Positions 42,712-52,588 of a DNA stretch of 64,000 nucleotides are shown piece after piece (the first letter of the stretch is position 1; every line of letters starts with the position of its first letter). Position numbers and translations under genes: made by a program. The stretch lies in the NCBI RefSeq assembly GCF_004745635.1, contig NZ_SRLB01000005.1, positions 310,001 to 374,000 of the forward strand, in the 5' to 3' direction. This DNA is from Methylobacterium nonmethylotrophicum. Its GTDB lineage: Bacteria; Pseudomonadota; Alphaproteobacteria; Rhizobiales; Beijerinckiaceae. The notes below the pieces were generated by a model. It was not told where the DNA came from. It was given only the letters and a program-made list of their open reading frames with translations, and did not search any database.

Positions 42712-44604
42712 TCATGGTTCGGCCTCTTGGGCCGCCTCGGCCTCGGCCTCGGCGCCCGCCACCACGGAGAGGCGGTTCTTCACGTCGCGAAGCCAAGCGA
42801 AATTGGCTTCCGTCTCCTCTGCCGCCAGGGCGCGCTCGGCGGCCCGGAGTTCGCTATGTAGCGTTCCGGCCTTGCGGTGCAAGATCACGGCCTGCCGGAG
42901 CGCGTCCTCCAGCCGCACCGGATCGGCGTGGGGATCGAGCACCCAGCGGTCGCCGGGCCGCACCAGGCCGGCGATCCGGCCGGCCGCCGCCGCGAGCCCG
43001 GCGCGCTCGAGCCGCGCGTCGAGGAGCGCGGTGTCGCCCGCGCCGCCCTCGGCGGCGAAGTCGAGGAGCGCGCCGCGCAGCGCCCGGGCGTCGGCCCCCT
43101 CGAACTCGACCTCGGCCAGCTCCTCGGCCTCGCGGGCGAGAAGCTCGGGATGGACGAGCAGGGCCGCGACGATCAGGGCCTCGCGGGAGGACGAGCCGCC
43201 GGAGAACAGCGACGAGCGGGCAAGCAGCGGGCTCGCCCGGGCGGTGAGCCGCGGCGAGACGGGGGCCGCCGGCACGCCGCGTCCGCGCGGCACGAAGGGC
43301 GCGCGCTCCCGCCCCGGCTGCGGCGGGCGGGCGCCGCTGGGGCTCAAGGACCGCAGCCGGGCCTCGATCTCGTCGCGGTAGTAGCGCTTCAGGGTCTCGT
43401 CGCGGATGCCGCCGACGATCTCGCGCAGGCGCTGGGCGAGGCCGGCCCGGCGCTCCGGCGTATCGACCGGGCTCAACTCGGTCTCGCGCGACCACAGGAC
43501 GTCGACGAGGGGCCGGGCGCCGTCGAGCACCCGGTCGATGGCGCCCGGGCCGCCGGTGCGCAGGAGGTCGTCCGGGTCCTGGCCCTCGGGCATCAGGGCG
43601 AAGCGCAGGGACTTTCCGGGCTGGAGCGCCGGCAGGGCCACGTCGAGGGCCCGGTAGGCGGCGCGCCGGCCGGCGCCGTCGCCGTCGAAGCACAGGATCG
43701 GCTCGTCGGCCATGCGCCAGAGCAGGGCGAGCTGGTCCTCCGTCAGCGCCGTGCCGAGGGAGGCGACCACCTCCGGGTGGCCGGCGAGCGTCATTGCGAT
43801 CGCGTCGACGTAGCCCTCGACCGCGATCACCCGGCCGGTCTCGTGGGCGGGCTTTCGCGCGGCGTGGTGGTTGTAGAGCATCCGCCCCTTGTGGAAGAGC
43901 GGCGTCTCGGAGGAGTTGAGGTATTTGGGCTTGGCGTCCGGGCTCATGCCGCGGCCGCCGAAGGCGACGACCCGGCCGCGCACGTCGCGGATCGGGAAGA
44001 TCACGCGGTCGCGGAAGCGGTCGAACGGCACCTTGATGTCGTCGCCGGTGGTGAGCAGGTTCAGCTCCACCATCAGCTCGGCCGGCACGTCGCGGGCGGC
44101 GAGGTGGTCGCGGAGCGCGTAGCGCTCCGGCGGCGCGTAGCCGAGGCGGAAGGTGCGGCGGACCTCGCCGTCGAGCCCGCGGCCGGCGAGGTAGTCGCGG
44201 GCGCGCGCTCCCGGCCGGCCTGCGAGCTGCTCCTCGAAGAAGGCGCAGGCCAGCTCCATCACCTCGAGGGCGCCGCGCCGGCGCGTCTCGCTCTCGCGCG
44301 AGGCCTCGGAGGGCGCCGGCAGCGCCACCCCGGCCTCGGAGGCGAGCCGCTCGACGGCCTCGGGGAACGAGACGCCTTCGGTCTCCATCAGGAAGGTGAA
44401 GATGTCGCCATGCTTGCCGGACGAGAAGCAGTGGTAGAACTGCTTCTGGTCGTTGACGTAGAACGACGGCGACTTCTCGGCGTTGAACGGCGACAGGCCG
44501 CGCCATTCCCGCCCCGCCTTCTTGAGGCGCACGCGTCGGCCGACGACCTCGGAGGCCGGCAGGCGGGAGCGGATCTCTTCGAGCAGGTGGGGCGGATAGC
44601 GCAA
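42712..44604 (-). CDS. dnaG: DNA primase DnaG
   Basis: A 630-residue primase that lays down RNA primers at replication forks. The N-terminal zinc-finger region has SPFN and CFSSG where many bacteria have CPFH and CFGCG, so most zinc ligands are gone, a form I recall from other Rhizobiales. The TOPRIM core is complete (VEGYVDAIAMT, then DGDGAGRRAAYRAL). The C-terminal helicase-binding part is divergent and alanine-rich. The start is TTG 44604, giving the conserved MRYPPHLLEEIRSRLP; no Shine-Dalgarno is visible. rpoD follows. Confidence 0.97.
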   Translation of the reverse strand: MRYPPHLLEEIRSRLPASEVVGRRVRLKKAGREWRGLSPFNAEKSPSFYVNDQKQFYHCFSSGKHGDIFTFLMETEGVSFPEAVERLASEAGVALPAPSEASRESETRRRGALEVMELACAFFEEQLAGRPGARARDYLAGRGLDGEVRRTFRLGYAPPERYALRDHLAARDVPAELMVELNLLTTGDDIKVPFDRFRDRVIFPIRDVRGRVVAFGGRGMSPDAKPKYLNSSETPLFHKGRMLYNHHAARKPAHETGRVIAVEGYVDAIAMTLAGHPEVVASLGTALTEDQLALLWRMADEPILCFDGDGAGRRAAYRALDVALPALQPGKSLRFALMPEGQDPDDLLRTGGPGAIDRVLDGARPLVDVLWSRETELSPVDTPERRAGLAQRLREIVGGIRDETLKRYYRDEIEARLRSLSPSGARPPQPGRERAPFVPRGRGVPAAPVSPRLTARASPLLARSSLFSGGSSSREALIVAALLVHPELLAREAEELAEVEFEGADARALRGALLDFAAEGGAGDTALLDARLERAGLAAAAGRIAGLVRPGDRWVLDPHADPVRLEDALRQAVILHRKAGTLHSELRAAERALAAEETEANFAWLRDVKNRLSVVAGAEAEAEAAQEAEP

Positions 44605-44700
44605 GGGGAGGGTCCGGTGGAGGAGTCTGCCTTCTAGCGCGTCTTGGTCAGCGGAGTCCTAACGAATCGGCGCCGGCGTCCCCCGTCCCCTCGGAGGCGG

Positions 44701-46797
44701 TCACGCCGCCCGCACGGTGGCGAGGAAGCGCGCCACCTCGGCGGAAAGCTGCTCGGATTGCCGCGACAGCTCGGAGGAGGCCGCCAGGACCTGCGTCGCC
44801 GCAGCCCCGGTCTCCTCCGCCGCCCCGGCCACCGCCGTGATCGTGTGGGTGACCTCGGTGGTGCCGGTGGCCGCCGCCGCGACGTTGCGGACGATCTCCT
44901 GGGTGGCCGCGCCCTGCTCCTCGACCGCCGCCGCGATCCCCACGGACGCCCGGCTGATCTCGGCGATGCGCCCGGTGATCGCCTCGATCGCCGCGACCGC
45001 GTCGCCGGTCTTGCCCTGGATCCGGCCGATCTGCCCGGTGATCTCCTCGGTGGCCTTGGCGGTCTGGCCGGCGAGCGCCTTGACCTCGGCGGCCACCACC
45101 GCGAAGCCGCGGCCCGCCGCCCCGGCCCGCGCCGCCTCGATGGTGGCGTTGAGCGCCAGCAAATTGGTCTGCGAGGCGATCGACGAGATCAGCCCGACCA
45201 CGTCGCCGATGCGGGAGACCGCCTCGCTCAGCTCGCGCATGTGGCCGGCGGTGCCGGCCGCCTCGTCCACGGCGGTACGGGCCAGCGAGGCCGAGCCGGA
45301 GACCTGGCGGCTGATCTCCTGCACGGAGGTCCCCAGCTCCTCGGCCGCCGCCGCCACCGTGCCGACATTGTCGGCGGTGTGCCCGGCAGCCGCCGCGACG
45401 GTGGCGGAGCGGCCGGCCGTGAGGGTGGCGCCGTCGGTCATGGTCTGGGCCGTGGCCTGCAGCTCGGTGGCGGACGCCGCGACCTGGCCGACGACCCCGC
45501 CGACCGCCCGCTCGAAGGCATCGGCCATCTGGCGCATGCCGGCCCGGCGCTGCTCTTCGGCCGAGGCGCGGGCGAGGGCCGTCTCCTTCTCGAGCGCCCG
45601 GGTGCGGATCAGCGTGTCGCGAAACACCTGCACGGTGGCGGCCATCGCGCCGATCTCGTCGCGCCGGCCCACCGCCGGCACCTGCACCGCGGTGTCGCCC
45701 TCCGCGAGAGCCTGCATCGCACCGGTCATGCGCCGGATCGGCCGGGCGATCCGAACATGCGCCATCGTGCAGCTGAATCCGACGAGCAGCATCGCCGCGA
45801 GGAACAGGCCGGCATGGACGGCGAGCTGCTGCCTTGCCGCCTCGGCCGCGGCGTCGGCCCTTTCCACCACGACGCTCAGGGCCTCGTTCGCGGCGGCCGC
45901 GATCGTGTCGAGCCGCGGTGCGACGAACTTCTGCCACTCGGGCAGCGTCATCACCGCCTCGGCCCCGGGCGTGAAGGCGCGCAGGTTGCGCTGGATCGCG
46001 GCCCCCACCTCCGGGGTGAAGTAGCGGGCCTTGGCGGTGGCGATCGCGGCGGTGATGCGGGGCGGAAGGTCGGCGATCGCTGCCTCGACGAGCTTCCACG
46101 TCGCTTCGGAGCGGCCGCGCAGGACCTGCACCATCTCGGCCTGCTCCGGCGTCAGCGGCTTCTGGCTCGACAGCAGGTTGTTGACCATCACCGCCAGCGA
46201 ACCGAGAGTGGCCCGGGTCGCCCAGATGTTGTTCTTCGCGTCGGTCAGGAACCGGATCTCCGGATCGAGGCGCGCCATCTGCCGCTCGAGCACGATGGCG
46301 ACCCGATCGAGCCGGGCGAGGACGGCGTCGCCGGTCTGAAGCATCCGCGGGGCCAGGGCCTTGTCGCGCAGGCCGGGCTCGAGGCCGAAGGCGTCGTCGG
46401 CGAGGCCGCGCAGGGCGACCTGGTCGCGGTAGCCGGGATCGAGCTCCTTCAGCGCCTCGGGCAGGCCCGGCACGTCGAGGTCGGCGGGCGCGGCGAGCAC
46501 CGCCTGGACCGCCTTGTCGACCCGGCTGCGATGGCCGGCGATCACCCGCCGCATCGCCGCGAGCTGATCGCCCGACAGGTTCAGCAAGGTCGCGGCGGTG
46601 TCGGCACGCTCGACGCGGAAGGCCTGCAAGGCCTCGAGGATGAGCTGGTCGAACTTCGCCGCCGCCGCGACGGTCCCGGCCTTGCGATAGCCGATCCAGG
46701 CCGTGACGACGCCGTCGAGCGTCATCGCGCCGACGATGCCGCCCAATGCGAGACTGATCCCGAGCACCAGCACCCGGATGGACAACAGAGACCTCAC
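44701..46797 (-). CDS. Methyl-accepting chemotaxis protein
   Basis: A 698-residue chemoreceptor. It has a membrane segment at about 12-35 and a large periplasmic sensor (about 40-315) with helical repeats, possibly nitrate/nitrite-sensing (NIT)-like by its helix pattern. A second membrane segment near 320-340 is followed by a HAMP domain with RPIRRM. The signalling domain contains the conserved tip (about residues 560-600). It ends ARFLATVRAA without a CheR-binding pentapeptide. GTG 46797 has GGAGG 6 nt upstream; ATG 46839 is the longer alternative. The signalling domain is closely similar to the receptor at the left edge. No che genes are adjacent. Confidence 0.94.
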   Translation of the reverse strand: MRSLLSIRVLVLGISLALGGIVGAMTLDGVVTAWIGYRKAGTVAAAAKFDQLILEALQAFRVERADTAATLLNLSGDQLAAMRRVIAGHRSRVDKAVQAVLAAPADLDVPGLPEALKELDPGYRDQVALRGLADDAFGLEPGLRDKALAPRMLQTGDAVLARLDRVAIVLERQMARLDPEIRFLTDAKNNIWATRATLGSLAVMVNNLLSSQKPLTPEQAEMVQVLRGRSEATWKLVEAAIADLPPRITAAIATAKARYFTPEVGAAIQRNLRAFTPGAEAVMTLPEWQKFVAPRLDTIAAAANEALSVVVERADAAAEAARQQLAVHAGLFLAAMLLVGFSCTMAHVRIARPIRRMTGAMQALAEGDTAVQVPAVGRRDEIGAMAATVQVFRDTLIRTRALEKETALARASAEEQRRAGMRQMADAFERAVGGVVGQVAASATELQATAQTMTDGATLTAGRSATVAAAAGHTADNVGTVAAAAEELGTSVQEISRQVSGSASLARTAVDEAAGTAGHMRELSEAVSRIGDVVGLISSIASQTNLLALNATIEAARAGAAGRGFAVVAAEVKALAGQTAKATEEITGQIGRIQGKTGDAVAAIEAITGRIAEISRASVGIAAAVEEQGAATQEIVRNVAAAATGTTEVTHTITAVAGAAEETGAAATQVLAASSELSRQSEQLSAEVARFLATVRAA

Positions 46798-47155
46798 CAC
46801 CGACCTCCCCTGGGCGGCAACCGGTCGAGGAACCGCCATACAACCAGAGGAGTTAACGACAGCGATCCTAACGAACGCCTAATCGTCGCGACCACGACCG
46901 TTACGTCAAGAGAGATAACTGCAGAGTTCGCGTGAGTGTCGCAAGTGCACCGCACTTTGAGTTGTAATCGCTCCGAAGCGGTATCCTGCGGTACGGCCGA
47001 AGAACGCTTCTCGCCCGTGGCGCCGGTGGGCGCGCCTGCCCGGCGGAGCGCGGCGGCCCTCATCCCGAGAGCGGACGCCCCGCCAGCGGGGCGCGGACCC
47101 ACGAGAGGAGCGGGGCGTCGCGGGGCGCGGCGCCCCCGTCACGCCGGCGTCGTCC
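46798..47155. other. Intergenic region upstream of the chemoreceptor
   Basis: About 360 bases. On the minus strand TTGACG at 46906-46911 may be a -35 element for the chemoreceptor, but no good -10 lies at the right distance. Short frames here have no family match. Confidence 0.4.
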
Positions 47156-47608
47156 TCAGGCCAGCATCGCCTTCACGAGGCCGCTCGCCTTGCCGAAATC
47201 CATCCGGCCGGCATAGGCGCCCTTCAGGGCGGCGATGACCTTGCCCATGTCCTTCGGGGAGGCGGCACCGGTCTCCGCGATCGCGGCCTTGATCGCCGCG
47301 CGGGTCTCGTCCTCGCCCATCTGCTGGGGCAGGAACGCCGCGATGATCGCGGCCTCCGCGCGCTCGCCCTCGGCGAGTTCGGGGCGGCCGCCCTGGTCGT
47401 AGACGCTCGCCGATTCGTTGCGCTGCTTGATCATCTTCTGGAGCAGCGCGAAGATCTCCTCGTCGGCGAGGGGCTCCTTGCCGAGGCCGCGGGCCTCGAT
47501 GTCCCTGTCCTTGAGGGCGGCCTGGATCAGCCGGACGGTGGCGAGCTTCGCCTTGTCGCCGGCCTTCATGGCCTCCTTCATCTCGGCGGTGAGGCGCTGG
47601 CGCAGCAT
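47156..47608 (-). CDS. GatB/YqeY domain protein
   Basis: A 150-residue helical protein that resembles the tail domain of GatB, the tRNA amidotransferase subunit. It starts MLRQRLTAEMKEAMKAGDK, has the EEIFALLQKMIKQR helix and ends in GRMDFGKASGLVKAML. It may bind tRNA; the exact role is unknown. It is divergent from carA with about 146 nt between the starts, a common alphaproteobacterial arrangement. Confidence 0.95.
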   Translation of the reverse strand: MLRQRLTAEMKEAMKAGDKAKLATVRLIQAALKDRDIEARGLGKEPLADEEIFALLQKMIKQRNESASVYDQGGRPELAEGERAEAAIIAAFLPQQMGEDETRAAIKAAIAETGAASPKDMGKVIAALKGAYAGRMDFGKASGLVKAMLA

Positions 47609-47754
47609 GCCGGTCTCCTGGTCTTCTGGTGTGGCGCGAGGCACTTGAGCGGGACGCGGCCCGTCCCCAGATTGACCGGGCCGCCGCCGGCCCCGTAAAC
47701 AGCCGGCCGCGCCCGTCGGCCGTGCCCGGCCGCGACATAAGCGAGTTCACGATC

Positions 47755-48969
47755 ATGCTGCAAGACGACGCGGCCGCCCCCGCGCAACCCGAAGGCTGGG
47801 CCGAGCCCGTCGCGACCGCCCTCCTGGTGCTCGCCGACGGCACGGTCCTGGAGGGGTTCGGCATCGGTGCCACCGGCGAGGCCGCCGGCGAGGTCTGCTT
47901 CAACACCGCGATGACCGGCTACCAGGAGATCCTGACCGATCCGTCCTATGCCGGGCAGATCGTCACCTTCACCTTCCCGCATATCGGCAATGTCGGCACC
48001 AATGACGAGGATCTCGAGAGCCTCGACGCGGCGCCCGCCTCCGGCGTGCGCGGCGCGGTGATCGCCTCGGCCGTGACCAACCCCTCGAACTGGCGCTCGT
48101 CCAGCCATCTCGACGGCTGGCTGAAGGCCCGCGGCATCGTCGGCATCACGGGCGTCGACACAAGGGCCCTGACCGCCCTCATCCGCGACCGCGGCATGCC
48201 GAACGCGATCCTGGCGAACGATCCGCACGGCCGCTTCGACCGCGAGGCACTCAAGGCCAGGGCCGCGACGCTCCCGCCGATGGAGGGCCTCGACCTGGTG
48301 CCGCCGGTGACGAGCCGCGAGTCCAAGAGCTGGGGCGAGACCGTGTGGCAGCACGGCGCCGGCTACGGCAGCCGGGCGCCGGGCGAGGGCCTCAAGGTCG
48401 TGGCGATCGATTACGGCGTGAAGCGCAACATCCTGCGCCTCCTGGCGAAGGCCGGCTGCGACGTCACCGTGGTGCCGGCGACCGCGAGCGCCGAGGAGGT
48501 GCTGGCGCTCAAGCCCGACGGCGTCTTCCTGTCGAACGGCCCCGGCGACCCGGCGGCGACCGGCGAATACGCCGTGCCGGTGATCCGCGCCCTCCTCGAC
48601 AGGAAGGTCCCGACCTTCGGCATCTGCCTCGGCCACCAGCTGATGGGCCTAGCGCTCGGCGGCCGCACGGTGAAGATGAGCCAGGGCCACCACGGCGCCA
48701 ACCACCCGGTGAAGGACCACACCACCGGCAAGGTCGAGATCGTGTCGATGAACCACGGCTTCGCGGTCGACCCGAAGAGCCTGCCCGAGAACGCGGTCGA
48801 GACCCACGTCTCGCTGTTCGACGGCTCGAATTGCGGCCTGTCGCTGACCGATCGCCCGGCCTTCTCGGTGCAGCACCACCCCGAGGCCTCGCCGGGCCCG
48901 CAGGACAGCCACTACCTGTTCGACCGCTTCGTCAGCCTGATGCGCGAGACGAAAGTCGGCAACGCGTAA
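47755..48969 (+). CDS. carA: Carbamoyl-phosphate synthase small subunit
   Basis: A 404-residue glutamine amidotransferase subunit that supplies ammonia to CarB for arginine and pyrimidine synthesis. The N-terminal domain has the FNTAMTGYQEILTDPSY signature; the class I amidotransferase part has nucleophile Cys in FGICLGHQLMG and the His-Glu pair in QHHPEASPGP. ATG 47755 begins the coding pattern. carB is not in the window. Confidence 0.97.
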   Translation: MLQDDAAAPAQPEGWAEPVATALLVLADGTVLEGFGIGATGEAAGEVCFNTAMTGYQEILTDPSYAGQIVTFTFPHIGNVGTNDEDLESLDAAPASGVRGAVIASAVTNPSNWRSSSHLDGWLKARGIVGITGVDTRALTALIRDRGMPNAILANDPHGRFDREALKARAATLPPMEGLDLVPPVTSRESKSWGETVWQHGAGYGSRAPGEGLKVVAIDYGVKRNILRLLAKAGCDVTVVPATASAEEVLALKPDGVFLSNGPGDPAATGEYAVPVIRALLDRKVPTFGICLGHQLMGLALGGRTVKMSQGHHGANHPVKDHTTGKVEIVSMNHGFAVDPKSLPENAVETHVSLFDGSNCGLSLTDRPAFSVQHHPEASPGPQDSHYLFDRFVSLMRETKVGNA

Positions 48970-48982
48970 CTCGGAAAAAGGT

Positions 48983-49002
48983 TGCGGCCGGACCCGGCCG
49001 CA
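48983..49002. terminator. Hairpin after carA
   Basis: TGCGGCCGG and CCGGCCGCA pair around a 2-nt spacer 14 nt after the carA stop. A T-run is found only when read on the minus strand (CCTTTTTCC), so for carA it would be an imperfect terminator. Confidence 0.5.
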
Positions 49003-49109
49003 GCCACAAAAAACCCGAACTCGCGGCCGATTCTCCCGGCCGTCCACGGGCCTTGGAGCGACGACGGCGCAACGATCGTCGCGGGGCCGCGAATTCGGGG
49101 GTTTGCCCA

Positions 49110-49481
49110 GTGACCGACCACGCCGCGACCGACAGCTTCTCGCGCCTGCACCGCACCTTCACCACCCATCTCGGCATCGCCGTGGGTCTGGCCTGGGTGA
49201 CCACGCTGGCGGCGGCGACGCAGGCGCCGTGGGTGCGCAACATCCGGGCGCTGATGGACCCGATGGCCAGCCGCGTCGAGAGCACCTGGTCGTTCCTGTT
49301 CGCGATGCCGGTGGTGCTGACGCTCGCCTGGCTCGGCGCCGTCTACGGCCGCGAGTCCCTGCGCGAGCTGCGCGCCCTGCCGAACGACGCCGCCGAGTTC
49401 GCGCTCGCCGCCCTGGTCGCCTTCGCGGTGTTCTACCTCTCGATCGACCGGGCCGTCTCGGTCCTGCTGATCGGCGGCTGA
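49110..49481 (+). CDS. Small membrane protein (123 aa)
   Basis: Two or three hydrophobic segments: THLGIAVGLAWVTTLAAA, FLFAMPVVLTLAWLGAVYG and FALAALVAFAVFYL. Polar loops between them carry WVRNIRALMDP. I do not recognise a family. The start is GTG 49110. The methyltransferase-like gene begins 17 nt after its stop, so the two are probably an operon. Confidence 0.65.
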   Translation: MTDHAATDSFSRLHRTFTTHLGIAVGLAWVTTLAAATQAPWVRNIRALMDPMASRVESTWSFLFAMPVVLTLAWLGAVYGRESLRELRALPNDAAEFALAALVAFAVFYLSIDRAVSVLLIGG

Positions 49482-49498
49482 CGCGCCAGGGCCGGCAG

Positions 49499-50203
49499 GT
49501 GGTCGCCTCCTGGCGCGAGTTCTGGGACCGGGACACCCCGATCTACGTCAATGCGCGCCACAAAGCCCGGCACTATGCCGGGCTGGCGCGGGACATCGCC
49601 GCCCTGGTGCCGCATCCGGACGCGGCGATCCTCGATCACGGAAGCGGCGAGGCCCTCTCCGCCGACCAGGTCGCGTCGGCCTGCGGCCGGCTCCTCCTCT
49701 GCGAATCCTCCCCGCGCCAGCGCGACGCCCTCCGGCAGCGTTTCGCCGGCATCCCGACGATCACGATCCTGGCGCCCGAGGAGGTCGCGGAGCTGCCCGC
49801 GGCGAGCCTCGACCTCGTGGTGGCGAACTCCCTGGCGCAGTACCTCACCGCCTCCGAGCTCGACGCCTGCCTGCGGGACTGGCGCCGCGCGCTCAGGCCC
49901 GGCGGCCGCCTGATCCTCGCCGACGTGATCCCGCCGCATCTCGGCGCCGTGGCGGATGCCGCCGCGCTCCTCGCCTTCGCGCGGCGCGACGGCTTCCTCC
50001 TCGCGGCGCTCCTGGGCCTCGCCCGCACCGTCGTGTCGGATTACCGCTCCCTGCGCCAGCGGCTCGGCCTGACGCGGCACGGCGAGGCCGAGATGCTGGC
50101 ACGGCTCACGGCCGCCGGATTCGCGGCGGAGCGGATGCCGCGCAATCTCGGGCACAATCAGGGACGGATGGCGTTCGTGGCGCGGGTCGGAGGTGACGTG
50201 TGA
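49499..50203 (+). CDS. SAM-dependent methyltransferase-like protein
   Basis: A 234-residue protein with a class I methyltransferase pattern: motif I degenerate as ILDHGSGEA, a strand LLLCESSP in place of the usual acidic ribose-binding strand, and ASLDLVVANSLAQYL at motif IV, then LRPGGRLILADVIPP at motif V/VI. The Glycine-rich loop is weak but present. The start is GTG 49499 with little ribosome-site support. It forms a pair with the small membrane protein gene upstream. The substrate is unknown. Confidence 0.82.
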   Translation: MVASWREFWDRDTPIYVNARHKARHYAGLARDIAALVPHPDAAILDHGSGEALSADQVASACGRLLLCESSPRQRDALRQRFAGIPTITILAPEEVAELPAASLDLVVANSLAQYLTASELDACLRDWRRALRPGGRLILADVIPPHLGAVADAAALLAFARRDGFLLAALLGLARTVVSDYRSLRQRLGLTRHGEAEMLARLTAAGFAAERMPRNLGHNQGRMAFVARVGGDV

Positions 50204-50430
50204 CCGGCCGGGGGAGGCGAGGCCCGGCCTGCAACCGCACGCGACCGCTCATCATGATCTCTCCCGGCTGGATCTCTCTCGACCGGGCCTGCGCACGATC
50301 CCGCGACCGGTGGCCGGCGACGAACGACGCCTGCACCGAACGACCGGGTGTTATTTTGCCGCGCTGGCTTGCCGGCGCGCCCGCGGCGCCGAGGTGAGAC
50401 GGCTCGGAGTGACACAGACGGAGACCCGGG

Positions 50431-51744
50431 ATGACGCTCTCGCGTCGCTCCCTCCTGGCCGGCGCGGCGATCCTCGCGGCCTCGACCAAAGCCCGTGCGG
50501 CGGCTGACGCCGACGTCGCGGTGATCGGCGCCGGGGCGGCCGGCCTCGCCGCCGCGGCGGCGATCCGCCGGGGCGGCCACAGCGTCGTGGTGCTGGAGGC
50601 GCGCGACCGCATCGGCGGGCGGGCCTACACCGATACGGGCCTTGGGGCCGGCCGCAGCTTCGATGCCGGTGGGCAATACGTGCACTGGGCCGAGCGCAAT
50701 CCCTGGCGGGAGATCGCGCGGGCGGCGGGGGTGCGCACGACGGACGATGCCGCCAGCCCGTGGCCGGTGCTGGTGAGGGACGGGGTCCGGGCGAGCGAGG
50801 CCGAGCGGCGGCAGCGCCGGGCGGGGTTTACCCGGGTGAGCAGCCTCCTCGATCACCCGGCGCCCCCCGACCGCTCGGTCGCGCAGGCCGTGGCGGGCGA
50901 GGACGAGGCGGCGCGGGCCGCCGCCGCGGGGCTGACCCGCCTTACCCTCGGCGAGGAGCCGGACCGGGTCTCCTGCGCCGATTACGACCAGCTCTGGTCC
51001 GGCGACGACATCTGGGTCGACGGCTACGGCGCCCTCGTGGCCGGCCACTATGCCGACCTGCCGGTGCGCCTGGGTACGCCCGTCAGCGCGATCGACTGGC
51101 GCGGCGCGGGCGTCGCGATCGAGACGCCGGGGGGCACCCTGCGGACGGCCTGCGCCATCGTCACGGTGCCGATCGGCGTGCTGGCGTCGGGCGCCTTGCG
51201 CTTCATGCCCGACCTGCCGGCGGCGACTGCGGAGGCGGTGGCGGGCCTGCGCATGGGGGCCTACACCAAGATCGGGATCGCCCTCGATCCGTCGCTGTTT
51301 CCGGGTCAGGACCTGCGCGACGCGGTGATCCTCAGGAGCGGCATTCCGGGCCTCACCGCGTATCTCGAGATGCAGCCGTTCGGGAAGCCGCTGGCGGTGC
51401 TGCATTGCGGCGGCGACGGCGCCCGGTCCTTGTGCGAGGCCGGGGAGGCCGCCGCGCTCGCGGCGGCGAGCGACCATCTGGTGAGCGTCTTCGGCGCCGG
51501 CATCCGGGCCGCCGTGACGGCGGGCCGCCTCGCCCCCTGGTGGACCGACCCTTTCGCCCGCGGCAGCTACTCCCTCGCCCGGCCCGGCCACCTTCCCGCC
51601 CGCGAGGCCCTGCGGGTGCCGGTGGCCGAGCGGATCTTCTTGTCCGGCGAGGCCACGGCCGGCGGCGGTGCCATGACGGTGGGGGGTGCGACCCTCGACG
51701 GCGAGCGGGCGGCCGCGGAGGTGCTGAGACGGCTGGGATCGTGA
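50431..51744 (+). CDS. FAD-dependent amine oxidase-like protein with Tat signal
   Basis: A 437-residue flavin monoamine oxidase family protein. A twin-arginine signal SRRSLLAGAAILAAS (residues 4-18) indicates export of the folded, FAD-loaded enzyme. The dinucleotide motif VAVIGAGAAGLAAA begins at about residue 29, GGRAYTD and ERNPW follow, and the C-terminal FLSGEATAGGGAMTVGG binds the flavin. The amine substrate cannot be inferred. It is 227 nt after the methyltransferase-like gene. Confidence 0.9.
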   Translation: MTLSRRSLLAGAAILAASTKARAAADADVAVIGAGAAGLAAAAAIRRGGHSVVVLEARDRIGGRAYTDTGLGAGRSFDAGGQYVHWAERNPWREIARAAGVRTTDDAASPWPVLVRDGVRASEAERRQRRAGFTRVSSLLDHPAPPDRSVAQAVAGEDEAARAAAAGLTRLTLGEEPDRVSCADYDQLWSGDDIWVDGYGALVAGHYADLPVRLGTPVSAIDWRGAGVAIETPGGTLRTACAIVTVPIGVLASGALRFMPDLPAATAEAVAGLRMGAYTKIGIALDPSLFPGQDLRDAVILRSGIPGLTAYLEMQPFGKPLAVLHCGGDGARSLCEAGEAAALAAASDHLVSVFGAGIRAAVTAGRLAPWWTDPFARGSYSLARPGHLPAREALRVPVAERIFLSGEATAGGGAMTVGGATLDGERAAAEVLRRLGS

Positions 51745-51762
51745 GGGCGGAGCGTCGCAGGC

Positions 51763-52119
51763 TCAGTGCAGCGTCAGCCGCGGGCCGTCCGCCGGCAGGC
51801 GCTCCCAGGCCTGCACCAGGGTACCGGCGACGCCGCCGTCGCACAGGCGGCTGCTGAGGTCGCAGAACACCCGCTCGCTCACCGCGAACTCGGTCGCCAT
51901 CTGGGCGTCGTCGGCCTCCTCGTCGGTGGACGCCGTGAAGCGGTCGAAGGCGGCCGACATCTCGGCGAACGCGAAGGCGACCGGCATGGTGCGGAAGACC
52001 GTGGCGCAATCCTCGTCGAGGTCGCCGGTGTCGAGGTCGCGCATCCGGACCACGTAGCCGTCGGCGTGCTCGACGATCTCGTACTGCCAGTGCCGGCCCT
52101 CGCAGGCTGCAAGGATCAT
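51763..52119 (-). CDS. Hypothetical acidic protein (118 aa)
   Basis: A soluble acidic protein with strand-like start (HWQYEIVEHADGYVVRMRDL) and a helical middle rich in Asp and Glu. ATG 52119 has GGGGAGGG about 5 nt upstream, which supports it as a real gene. It converges on the amine oxidase gene. I do not recognise a family. Confidence 0.65.
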   Translation of the reverse strand: MILAACEGRHWQYEIVEHADGYVVRMRDLDTGDLDEDCATVFRTMPVAFAFAEMSAAFDRFTASTDEEADDAQMATEFAVSERVFCDLSSRLCDGGVAGTLVQAWERLPADGPRLTLH

Positions 52120-52242
52120 CGTGCCCTCCCCGTCTCGCCTCAGAGGCGAATGCGGCGGCGGCCCCGAGGGTTCCGGCGCGGCAGGCGCAGAGCGTGCGAT
52201 TCTCGACCAAGGGCGGAGGCGGCTCCGCCCGACGGAGGGATC

Positions 52243-52518
52243 TTAGCGCCCGCGGACCCCGACCTCGTAGGCGGCGCGGCCGCTGACGCGCAACGCGGTG
52301 CCGTTGCCGAGATCGATGAAGCCGGGGGCGGTGGCCCGCAAAGAGGCCGGGGGCGCCTCGCGGCATCCGGGCCGATCGGGCAGGCGGACGCCGGGCGGCG
52401 CGTCCTGGGGGCACAGGCGCGGCACAGGGGCGCCGCGTTGAGGGGCGCCGCGTTTGCCCGCGACGGCCGGCAGCGCGGCGGCCGCGAGGAGGAGGGCGGC
52501 GAGGAGGCGGGGGGTCAC
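52243..52518 (-). CDS. Small secreted hypothetical protein (91 aa)
   Basis: A signal peptide at the N-terminus (MTPRLLAALLLAAAALPAVAG, cleavage after AVA) is split from a short mature part with two cysteines that could form one disulfide. GTG start at 52518. No ribosome site is visible. The gene lies 70 nt downstream of the HtrA-like protease gene on the same strand. Not recognised. Confidence 0.6.
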   Translation of the reverse strand: MTPRLLAALLLAAAALPAVAGKRGAPQRGAPVPRLCPQDAPPGVRLPDRPGCREAPPASLRATAPGFIDLGNGTALRVSGRAAYEVGVRGR

Positions 52519-52588
52519 GGGGATGGGGCTCCGGCGCGTCGATCGCGCGCCAGGATAGCGCCTCCGGCGCCGCGGGGCGATCGTCGCG

